Position numbers and translations under genes: made by a program. From the NCBI GenBank assembly GCA_009746045.1, contig RPFO01000167.1:1308074-1372073 (forward strand): a DNA stretch of 64,000 bases, given 5' to 3'. The notes beneath the pieces were generated by a model that ran no database searches, was not told the origin of the DNA, and saw only the letters and a list, made by a program, of their open reading frames with translations. The number at the start of each line of letters is the position of its first letter. Positions within the stretch are counted from its first letter, which is position 1. This DNA comes from Mesostigma viride (Eukaryota > Streptophyta > Mesostigmatophyceae > Mesostigmatales > Mesostigmataceae). Positions 13,236 through 25,200 of the stretch are shown here, piece after piece.

Positions 13236-16200
13236 CTTCTTCTCCTCCTCCTCCTCCTCCTCCTCCTCCTCCTCCTCCTCCTCCTCCTCCTCCTCTCCTC
13301 CTCCTCCTCCTCCTCCTCCTCCTCCTCCTCCTCCTCCTCCTCCTCCTCCTCCTCCTCCTCCTCCTCCTCCTCCTCCTCCTCCTCCTCCTCCTCCTCCTCC
13401 TCCTCCTCCTCCTCCTCCTCCTCCTCCTGCTTCTTCTTCTTCTTCTTCTTCTTCTTCTTCTTCTTCTTCTTCTTCTTCTTCTTCTTCTTCTTCTTCTTCT
13501 TCTTCTTCTTCTTCTTCTTCTTCTTCTTCTTCTTCTTCTTCTTCTTCTTCTTCTTCTTCTTCTTCTTCTTCTTCTTCTTCTTCTTCTTCTTCTTCTTCTT
13601 CTTCTTCTTCTTCTTCTTCTTCTTCTTCTTCTTCTTCTTCTTCTTCTTCTTCTCTTCCTCCTCCTCCTCCTCCTCCTCCTCCTCCTCCTCCTCCTCCTCC
13701 TCCTCCTCCTCCTCCTCCTCCTCCTCCTCCTCCTCCTCCTCCTCCTCCTCCTCCTCCTCCTCCTCCTCCTCCTCCTCCTCCTCCTCCTCCTCCTCCTCCT
13801 CCTTCTCCTCCTCCTCCTCCTTCTCCTTCTCCTCCTCCTCCTTCTCCTCCTCCTCCTCCTCCTCCTCCTCCTCCTCCTCCTCCTCCTCCTCTCCTCCTCC
13901 TCCTCCTCCTCCTCCTCCTCCTCCTCCTCCTCCTCCTCCTCCTCCTCCTCCTCCTCCTCCTCCTCCTCCTCCTCCTCCTCCTCCTCCTCCTCCTCCTCCT
14001 CCTCCTCCTCCTCCTCCTCCTCCTCCTCCTTCTTCTTCTTCTTCTTCTTCTTCTTCTTCTTCTTCTTCTTCTTCTTCTTCTTCTTCTTCTTCTTCTTCTT
14101 CTTCTTCTTCTTCTTCTTCTTCTTCTTCTTCAAAAAAGTTTTTCTTTTGACTGCATCGTAGGGTTTCCTTGGTCGTTGGCTTTGTCCGCACCTTTTTTCA
14201 TCTGGCCCGCATGGATTTCAATCCGTCATGCGGTCAGGATGGTCGTGCGGCTGGCTGGCGCGGTCTGTGGCTGAAGCAGTGAGCGGGTGACCTTGCCTGC
14301 TGGCCATGCACACGATGTTGGACTAAGGGGAATCGTGCCAGCTGCTGGAACTAGAATCGTTGCTAATTGCATGAGATCTCGCCAATCCTGTATAAGCTAA
14401 AAAGAACACGCTGATGTGCAAATTTGCTGGCCTTTTACCTCCCGTTAGTTTGCATCCACCCAAATGTCTTGGTGCCCAGCCTATGGCAGGGGCTGGCCTA
14501 GCCTGATCTATCCGGAAAGTTCTATCGTCTAAACGAGTTGTCTAGTTGGAAGCTACAGTATGGCTTGCAACCGTGTAGTTGTAGTGCGTGTGTTTTCGGT
14601 TACACAAGTCCCTTACTTGCCTCGTTAACTGGGTTAATCTGTGCTTGCACGCCCCTAAATTTGTTTGGAAATCGATATGCCTGGCAGGATGGAGGCGCGA
14701 TCAACGTGTTCAGCGCCGGCACGGGCGATCTAGATTATTGCTCCTTCAGTGGCAACGTGAGTTCAGTCACCACTCGCCGGTGTGTTTAGGGTTGTCATGA
14801 GTGTTGGGGTGCTGCAGGATCGTATCTCTCATTCATCTGCGATAGATGCGCGGGAAGGATGGGTCGGATCAGGGCGAAGGGGGAGGGAAGCCTGAGCACG
14901 CGCAAGTTGGGGAAATGGGAGGGGGGCAGTGGCTGCATCTGGGGGCTTAAGGTGGGAGGGGGGTGGGTTTGGGGAGTTAGACAGGGAAGGGGCTGGCCTC
15001 CTAGGGCAAGGGAATTCAACCAGCTTACGAAGCCTAGCTGGGCTCTGCATGTGGTGGCAGCCTTCATGACACTAGGTCAACCTTATTGCGCGGAGCACCT
15101 TCGCAACCACAGGCGCATCACTTCACGACCGTTGCGTGGGATGGTGTGTTTTCTTTTCTTAATGGCAGCTCAAAACCAGTCACGCTCGTAAATTCCTTGG
15201 CTGGCGCGCGGGTCACTGTGTGCCCATGCTCCCTTGCCTGTATGGTTGGCACTGGCAGTACGCCTTTCCCCACCTAATTGTTTTTCCTGGTTATTTGTCC
15301 TGATTGTTCCCAGCCCCACAACGAAGGGGTCTGCCCTTTTGTGGCTTCATGCATTGTGGGCGGGCCGCTCGCTGTCCATGTGCTGAATCCCGATAGAGGG
15401 TTTGATTAAGTTAAGTTAGATCGCCATGGATAATTTCGATGAATTGATTATTCTTTTTGGTGTGGTGCTTGCAGGTGGCATCCGCCAGAGGAAATGATGT
15501 CAATATGCAGACAGGGCCCTCCACGTTGACGTATTGCCCGGCGACGCCCGTACCGGTGAGTGTCGCCTGGCTATGGCAGTGCCTGTTTCGGTGAGTAGCC
15601 ATGTTACTATGTTTCAGGGGGGGTGGAAAAAACAAAAATATCAGACACCATGCTGAAATTTTCCAAAAGTTGGCCCTTGGACCCTACCTACCTAGCACCT
15701 AGGCGCTATACCTAGCAAAACCCTGAGGTCCCAAGGGTTATAGGGGTCGACCTAGGGAGCAAAATGATCAGCTCCGCGAGCTCTACCGTTTGAGCATATT
15801 GGTGTATGGGAAAATTCCGGTTTTCTTAAATGGGTCGTTGGCCGGCGCGACGCAATACTGGCACGGCACGGCGCTGGATAGCCGAAGCCTTGTAGTGGTG
15901 GCAGACGGCAGCATACTTCCGTGCCTAGGGGCAGCACCATCTTGCGGGCAAACCCCCTCCCCTCTATGGTACCTGCCAAAATTTTGACTGCAGATTTGGG
16001 TTCAGCTCGCCAAGTGCTATCAGTTTGTCCGTCAAACCGTTTCAAAATTCCGACCATACAGGGAGCTAGCAGAAAATCCAAGTGTTTTGTTGTAAAAAAC
16101 CCATATCGGCCCGGCACCCTACCTACCTACCCTTTAAGTTAACGGTTCTTGAGGCTCTGTAACTTCTAACCTAGAGACCCCCTGGGGTTGCGACCAGTGG

Positions 16201-19200
16201 CAAACATGCTTGTTTTCGCGAGATCTACTCGAATCCAGCATGATGTAAATTTTCTTGTTTTTTTCCACCCCCCCTGCTATGTTTCGTCAAAAAGTCGAGT
16301 GGTGCAACGTTCTGCGTGTCTGCCTTTGAGGTCCACCCCTGTTTGCGCATGTTCAGGTGTCGATTCTCGCAATCCACAACATGGTCATGTAGCCATGAGC
16401 GCAGAACCATGATTGAATGTCCCATCCCTATTCGGGCATGCATTGTTGGAAGTTGTTGACAATTAGTACACCACTATGGCCAAGGCCTTTGTGGCCTAGT
16501 GGCGGTGCCCTCGCCGCAGGGCGCCTGTGTCGAAATCTTGCAAACACGCAGTCAAAACGTGGCTGAAACGGGGTCGAGAACTGGTCACAGGGGGCACAAA
16601 GGCCGCGTGTTGACTTTCCAGAGGAAAGTCCTTCCGGGGCTGCTGGTCTGTCCTTGCTCGGGTGTCTACTGTTGTGCCAGGTGCTCTGAGGATCGGGCAC
16701 CTACCTCATCCATGCTGGAAACAGAGCAGGTTCATGTTTTTTTTTCAAAGCCTAGTTAGCTGACAAGTGGGTTGCTTTCATGGGCGATTACACACAGCTG
16801 CCTTGGAACTATGGATGGCAGTGGGTTGGTTGAGCTGTGGGTATTTTGTCATAGGAATCTGGGTATGATGCTATGTATTGGTGGCAATAGGACGCCAGCG
16901 TAGTAATTCCGCTGGGCAGCCTTAGCTGGGAAGAGCCCTCTTGTAGGAAAGTCCATCTTTGCTAGCATTGGTCATCCTCAGCTAGGGCTGACGTTGTGCC
17001 ACGGGTTGAGTCCATGTTTGCTAGCGTTGGTCATCCTCAGCTAGGGCTGACGTCATGCCACGGGTTGAGTCCATGTTTGCTAGCGTTGGTCATCCTCAGC
17101 TAGGGCTGACGGTATGCCACGGGTTGAGTCCATGTTTGCTAGCGTTGGTCATCCTCAGCTAGGGCTGAGGGTATGCCACGGGTTGAGTCCATGTTTGCTA
17201 GCATTGGTCATCCTCAGCTAGGGCTGAGGGTATGCCACGGGTTGAGTCCATGTTTGCTAGCGTTGGTCATCCTCAGCTAGGGCTGAGGGTATGCCACGGG
17301 TTGAGTCCATGTTTGCTAGCGTTGGTCATCCTCAGCTAGGGCTGAGGGTATGCCACGGGTTGAGGCCATGTTTGCTAGCATTGGTCATCCTCAGCTAGGG
17401 CTGAGGGTATGCCACGGGTTGAGTCTTCCCTGTGCGATCCGCGCAGGATGCGACATCCTCCATCAAGAAGCCGACCGTTTCAACCACATGCGCAAGTGAG
17501 TGTCACAGCCATTCGCCACCCATAGGTCGCACCAGACTGCGGGCAAAAAGCCCCTCGTTCAAGGGGGTTTTGGATTTCATCGGTCTAGTTCGCATGCTGG
17601 TGGCCTAGAGACACAACCAGTCCACCCCATGATTTCGTCAGTAGCTGCCCACCACCATCAACCCTCCCACACAAATTCTAGGGTGAGTGTTTGTTATGCC
17701 ATCAAATGACGGCTCAGATGACCTACAGCTAAGTCGGCTTCCGCCTTTCCAGGGGTGTGGAATTGTAAATCACGCAATTTCTTGGTTTGTGGAGGTATTT
17801 GGCAGACCTGCGCGGCAGCTCTGTAGCAAGTGCATGGTTGGCCCGTTACTAGCCTTGCTTCTACTGACACTCTGCACCGCTTCCACTGCCCGGTCTATGT
17901 GACACCTCTCCTGCCCTTCCTCTACTTTTCCCCGGTGTCTGAGAGCAGGGCCACCTCCGCCACCATCTCCTCCTCCACCGCCGTCTCCGCCACCTCCCCC
18001 TAGTCCTCCTCCCCCTTCCCCACCGCCGCCTCCACCTCCACCATCCCCACCCCCAAGTCCCCCCCCACCCTCGCCACCACCGCCATCCCCACCCCCCAGT
18101 CCCCCCCAACCTCCCTCCCCACCACCGCCGCCACCGAGCCCACCACCAAGCCCACCACCACCTCCACCAAGCCCACCACCACCGCCACCAAGCCCAGCAC
18201 CACCGCCACCAAGTCCTCCACCGCCACAACCAAGCCCACCACCTGCGCCACCAGGCCCGCCACCACAGCCGCCAAGCCCACCTCCCAGCCCTCCGCCACC
18301 CCCACCAAGCCCACCCCCGCCACCACCAAGCCCGCCACCACTGCCACCAAGCCCGCCACTGCCGCCACCGAGCCCGACACCACCGCAACCAAGCCCGCCA
18401 CCTGCGCCACCAAGCCCCCCCCCACCGCCACCAAGCCCCCCGCCACCGCCACCAAGTCCTCCACCAAGCCCACCACCACCGCCACCAAGTCCTCCACCAA
18501 GCCCACCACCACCGCCACCAAACCCACCACCAGCGGCGCCAAGCCCGCCGCCGCCACCACCAAGTCCTCCACCAACCCCACCACCACCGCCACCAAGGCC
18601 CCCGCCACCGCCGCCAAGCCTGCCGCCGCCACCACCAAGTCCTCCACCGCCACAAACAAGCCCACCACCTGCGCCACCAGGCCCGCCACCACAGCCGCCA
18701 ACCCCACCTCCCAGCCCTCCGCCACCACCGCCAAGCCCAAGCCCGCCACCACCAAGCCCGCCACCACTGCCACCAAGCCCGCCACTGCCGCCACCGAGCC
18801 CGACACCACCGCAACCAAGCCCGCCACCTGCGCCACCAGGCCCACCACCACCGCCACCAAGCCCACCTCCCAGCCCTCCACCGCTGCCACCTAGCCCCCC
18901 GTCTCCTCCTCCTCCCCCCCCACCCCCATCACCACCGCCATCCCCGCCACCATCCCCCCAACATCCATTCCCCCCTGCTCCACCACCTTCTCCACCAGCT
19001 CCATCACCGACCCCGTCTCTTCCTCCTTCCCCCCCACCCCCATCACCGCCGCCATCCCCGCCACCATCGCCGCCACCTTCACCCCCAACTCCGTCCCCGC
19101 CGCCATCAGCCCCCCTCCCTCCATCGCCCCCTCCACCACCACACTCTCCACCACCTCCATCACCAGCCCCGTCTCCTCCTCCTTCCCCCCCACACCCATC

Positions 19201-22200
19201 ACCGCCGCCTTCGCCGCCACCTTCACCACCGCCGCAACCTCCACCACCGTCGCCTCCACCACCACCACCAGCTCCCTCACTACCTCCCTCGCCTACACCA
19301 CCCTCCCCACCCCCACCCTCCCCACCACCGCCACCCCCACCACCCTCGCCACCTCCGTCACCACCATCTCCCTCCCCACCGCCGCCCTCCCCACCACTGC
19401 CACCACCGCCTCCCTCGCCACCGCCTTCACCGTCACCACCGCCGCCACCACCACCGCGCCCCCCCCCACCTCATTCACCTCCTCCCTCAACATCACCCCC
19501 ATCTCCGCCCCCATCACTACTCCCACCTCCTGGTCTTTTGCCAGGGAGGGCCCCCCCTCCCAAGACACAATCAAATCCTCCACCTCTGTCCCCGCCACCA
19601 TTCCCACCATCCCCCCCCCACCGCCTCCACGCCCACCACCACCTCCTTCTCCTCCCCCGTCGCCACCACCGCCGCCAAACCCGCCACCACCTCCCTCACC
19701 ACCTCCATCATCACCACCACCTCCGTTGCTGCCCCCATCCCCACCCCCACCACCCCGGCCACCTCCCTCACCTTCTCCACCCCCATCACCGCGACCACCT
19801 CCCCCATTGTCCTCACCCCTCCCCCCCATGCAGCCCCCCCACCCCCGCTAGCCCTGCCCTCCCCGCCTCATCCCCCACCCCCCCCACCTCGCCCACCACC
19901 ACCACCTTCGCCACCGCCATCACCTGCCCCCCCACCTTCACCTCCCCCGCTGCCATCTCCGCCACTTAAGCCTCCGCCACCACCTCCTTTTAGCTTTCCC
20001 CCTGTGTCGCCACCCCCCGTGTCAGGCCCTTCGGTTGCGCCATCTCCTTCAATTTACCCCCTACTCCGCCACCTTCATCCTCCCCGCCGCCGTCACCTCC
20101 TCCACAGCCGTCACCACCCCCATCACCTCCTCCCTCTCCCTCCCCCCCACCATCTCCCTTACCACCCCCTTCCCCGCCACCATCACCATCACCTCCCCCA
20201 TTGCCATCTCCATCACCATCACCACCCCCGCCGACATCCTCGCCACCATCCCCGCGACCATCCCTGCCACCTCCGGTCATGCCAGCGGCTCCGCCAGGGG
20301 TGGTGCGCCCCTCACCCCCGCCCCGGCTGCCACCCCCGCCACCGACCGTCAAGCCACCCCCTCCATCAAACTTCTTCCCGATGCCAAGTCCCCCGCCCGC
20401 AGCACCCTCCCCGCCACCGCCCCCACCCCAGAAGGACCTATCCATTACCGTGCAGTCCGAATCTGGGGCTGACGTGTTCACGGTACATGATTCTCCGCAG
20501 GAGGCGCATGATTGAGATCAGTGGTGGGATGGCCTTTTCTCTCCTACTTTCTCTCCTATCAAGTTGTGGTATCCCTCTTCTTGGCAATAGCTTGCCTTTG
20601 TTGGTTTGTGTACGTGTATCTCGCAAGCTTTGTGTGCAACGATTCGACGGGGATAACGCGAGAGCATGCTAGACGCACATTTAGGATGGTTGTGGTTAGC
20701 CGCACACTTCAGATGGTTGTGGCTAGTTAGTTAGTTAGAATGACATCGCTTAGGAGTTCTTCTCCCTGGGAGAAACTGCTCTCACGTATCCCTTGCACGA
20801 CTTGCTCTGTCCTTGCATGGCTGGCTCTCCCTTTGGTTGGCTTGTAGGACGAGATCGCCAAGCTTCTGGTGGCGGTTGACGGCAAACATGTCGAGGATTC
20901 GGGCGACGTGCTGGTGACGCTGGACATGAGCAAGAGCGGTGGCAGCGGCGGCGAAAGCAGCAGCAGCCGCCGGCACATTCTGGCAGACGGCACCCAGAAC
21001 CACTGCGCCCTCTTTGTGCTCACACGCGCTGAGCCCACACAGGGAACGTGCGGTGACTTGGACTATGACACCTGCACGGTGGCCTGCAACCTGGGCACCG
21101 TGGTCACCGGGGTGAGGGTGTTTGTGTACGTGGAGCTGCGATCGGATGTCCCAGGCGCGCAGCTCCTGCTGGGTGCCGCTGCCCGCCCCGAGCAGTCCCA
21201 GATCGTCGCGTACGACGAGAGCATCCAGGGGTCCCAGGGGGAGGACATTGACTACGTGGTGTTCAACGGTAGGTGCTAATAAGAAGGGTGTATGTGTGCT
21301 GTTGGTGGTGTTCAACGGTAGGTGCTACTAAGAAGAGTGTATGTGTGCTGTTGGTGGTGTTCAACGGTAGGTGCTACTAAGAAGAGTGTATGTGTGCTGT
21401 TGGTGGTGTTCAACGGTAGGTGCTAATAAGAAGAGTGTATGTGTGCTGTTGGTGGTGTTCAACGGTAGGTGCTAATAAGAAGAGTGTATGTGTGCTGTTG
21501 GTGGTGTTCAACGGTAGGTGCTACGAAGAAGAGTGTATGTGTGCTGTTGGTGGTGTTCAACGGTAGGTGCTACGAAGAAGGGTGTATGTGTGCTGTTGGT
21601 GGTGTTCAACGGTAGGTGCTACTAAGAAGAGTGTGTGTGTGCTGTTGGTGGTGTTCAACGGTAGGTGCTACTAAGAAGAGTGTATGTGTGCTGTTGGTGG
21701 TGTTCAACGGTAGGTGCTAATAAGAAGAGTGTGTGTGTGCTGTTGGTGGTGTTCAACGGTAGGTGCTAATAAGAAGAGTGTATGTGTGCTGTTGGTGGTG
21801 TTCAACGGTAGGTGCTAATAAGAAGAGTGTATGTGTGCTGTTGGTGGTGTTCAACGGTAGGTGCTAATAAGAAGGGTGTATGTGTGCTGTTGGTGGTGTT
21901 CAACGGTAGGTGCTAATAAGAAGAGCGTGTGTGTGCTGTTGGTGGTGTTCAACGGTAGGTGCTACTAAGAAGAGTGTATGTGTGCTGTTGGTGGTGTTCA
22001 ACGGTAGGTGCTAATAAGAAGAGTGTATGTGTGCTGTTGGTGGTGTTCAACGGTAGGTGCTACTAAGAAGAGTGTGTGTGTGCTGTTGGTGGTGTTCAAC
22101 GGTAGGTGCTACTAAGAAGAGTGTATGTGTGCTGTTGGTGGTGTTCAACGGTAGGTGCTACTAAGAAGAGTGTGTGTGTGCTGTTGGTGGTGTTCAACGG

Positions 22201-25200
22201 TAGGTGCTAATAAGAAGGGTGTATGTGCTGTTGGTGGTGTTCCGCAGTTTGCTGCTTTGCTCATCGGAGAGTGCATGTGCTATTTGTGGTGTTCAACGGT
22301 ATGTGCTGTAAGTAGGGCATGCGAGTCTGCTGGGTGTGCCGCGTGCTGGGCTATGACGCTTGGATTATTGTTGTTGGATCTTGTGGGGGTGCATTTTGGG
22401 AGAACGCATCGGGCAGATGGCAAACTGGGGATTGTCGGCACGTCCCCCATGGCCTGTCGTGATATTTTCTGGAAACTGGACTTGACAAGGCTCTGTTTTG
22501 GTATTCTGCAGACCACACGGGTGTTTGATTACTAGGCAAGCTAATGCACCATAGCTTTCCTCTTTCCCCCCTATTCGCGGCTTCTTGGCATTAGTTTCGT
22601 TCTCAGGGGAGTCACGGGGAATCGCCTTACTGCTGCCAGGACGCCCCAGGAGGCACGAGCCTACGTGCTGTCCGACGTTGTATCAATGGCTGCTGTTGCC
22701 GTTAATGGATGACTACCGCTCACACGGGTTATTGTGCTGGCGCAAGCAAGGGAAGGCCCTGACCAGCTTTATTATTAACTATGGCACCATGGGACCTGAG
22801 AGAAGGCTACTTTTGTATGGATTATACAAGTAAACCTGGGGTTGACAGTCTATAGTATTCCTTTAAGAAAGACCTTTTTCTGAAAACGTCTGTTATGTTC
22901 CTGCAGGGGCACACAGACAGAGGGACAAGGAGGATTCGGGATGACATGCCCTTGACCACAATGCTGCGGCACTTTGCTTTGCCGGGGTCTCGGCCAAGCT
23001 TTTTTTTTCTCATAGTTGGTTGCCACAGGCCCTGTTCCTTGCGCTCCACTTACGGCTGGATTGCCATTCACTATGCGCCATGGTCCGTGCATCTTTCTTT
23101 GGTTGCGGAAACCCAGAGTTGACGCGGCCCGTCATCATCCCAGACTACCGAGAGTTGGTGCTGGTGGACGCGGATGGCCTGAACCGCACGCGCAAGGTCT
23201 GGTACGGCGTCAAGTCGCCGCTGCGCTTCTACGTGCGCTTCCGCACGGACATGGACTGCACCCTCACGCCGGACGCGGTCGACACGTTTGGGACCGCGGC
23301 CGTGCAAGCGGTCGCGTGGTCCGCTGAGGGGGGCACCTGGAGTTCCTTGTGGCAGGCCGCTCGAGAGCTCACTTTCGAGGTAGGCCGAGAAGGGCTCAAC
23401 TGGAAAAGTTGACATTGTTGGGCAGCGTCCAGGAAGACGGCGGGTTTTGTTCCGCATGGGCGGTGTGCTTTGCAGGGATTTTGTCTGTGGCGGAGCCAGG
23501 GAGAGCTTAGGACTCGGCAAGCTTATTAGCAAGCATTGGACTCCGGCCAGTGCTAGAGTCGTCCTTGCGCTGGGGTGTTTTCTGGAAGTGCATCCCCGAT
23601 CACAAAGGTGTGCCACGGCTCTGGTGCCCCAGGGCCCCGATATGCCCAGCGGCTCTGATGCCCCCAAGTTGCGTTTCTGGTCTGATAGTGCTAGCAGAGA
23701 GTTTCTAGTGGAAGTTGCTTCTTCTGCCAAGGCATCGCGGGAAATCGTACCTTGCTGTCGAGCGACTCGGATGTTGGGCCATGCCCCTCACTGGCTAGAA
23801 AGCACGATTGGAGTTGCTGTTTGCCTTACGGTGTACTCGCGGATGAGCTGGATTTTATAAGTTGCTCGGGGGGTGTGGGTTCCTCCGTCAGGCCTGACGC
23901 CTGAGGGCTGGTTGACCATAATGCAGGTGCTGCGGTACCACGATGCTGCTGCAAGGCACTGCTTCCTTATTCCCCAATTATTCCCCATATAACTGTGCAT
24001 GATCGTGCTGCTTGCATCCGTGATGCAGGTGCTGCCCTATCAGGATGGGCTGATCTGGCTGCAGTTCAAGCCCGGCTACTGCAGGGACTCTGCGGGGCGC
24101 CAGAACCTGCGCTCGAGCCGATCCGCGCTGCTCTACGGTGAGGGAGGACGGGCATGGACTTTGCGGCTTTGTTTCTGTTTCTAGTAGTCTCAAGTTCATG
24201 GGGGCTTAGTGGATAGAACAAATCGTGAGTGGATTGGTGGATTTAAGGATTGGTGGATTTTCAGAAACTAGAGGTTTGGTGGTGGCTATTGATTTGTATT
24301 GAAGCATCACTGGCACGCGTGCTTTGTTGTGCATCATCAGAATTAACGTACGAGTTGGCGACAGAAGGGACTTGGCCTCTCATGCCTAAGTTACTAACGT
24401 GCATGCCTCTTAAGTCTCTCCGTTAGGCGCGGTTGCTTCTGCCTTTTGTCACTTTTGGAACTTGTTTTTGTGCTCTGTGCCCCCAGCAGGGCTTGTTGTG
24501 ATCAATAAGCCACAAATTGTGATGCTCGCCGGGTTTATAGGATAGGGGTAGGGATCAAGGCCTATAGTATCCCGGGTTTATAGTATCGGTGCAGGATAGA
24601 TATCAAGGCTTTGCCGTCGAATAACCAGAGCGTGGTGGCTTGTGCGCAACTCGTCCCCTGGATCGCATGTCATCGTCACATGCAGCAGTGGAAAAGCGCA
24701 TCAAGCTCTTTATTCATTCTAACCTTCTGCTCCGTTCTTACAAGGCTTTATTGTATGCTAGAGCAGTACCATGTTTGTTTCTGATGTGTCTGCACCCACT
24801 TAATGATCGGTGCTAGCCTTCAATTTATTTCCCTTGTCGCTTCATCCTTCGATGGGAGCTGCTCGCAGACGGCACGCGCCCTACCGCCACGGTCGTCCCC
24901 CTCCACGCACATATCACCAGCGACGAAGTGCTCACGTTTGCGGTGCAGTGGAGCGAGCCCGTGCGGTATTTCAACTCGACCGGGGTCACCGTCATCAACG
25001 GCAACATATTAGGGTAAGTGTGGATGCTCGGCCGGTGCTTGTGTAGGGGAAGCTATAGGAGAGGAGAACGTATATCGGAATGTTGAGGGAAGGGAACAGT
25101 AGCTAGCGGGCATGTGTGTCATTTCAGTAGTCCATAGAGGGTAGTCCTTGGAGAGTAACAAACAAAAGTAGTCAATGGAGTGCATGATAAGATTGCCTGG

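Noticed and set aside
13136-14274. Several reading frames of 300-390 codons on both strands
   Set aside because: All are translations of the CTT/CCT polypyrimidine tract.
17861-19829. Long minus-strand Trp/Arg-rich and Val/Gly-rich reading frames
   Set aside because: They are complements of the plus-strand Ser-Pro-rich exon and exist only because of its codon bias.
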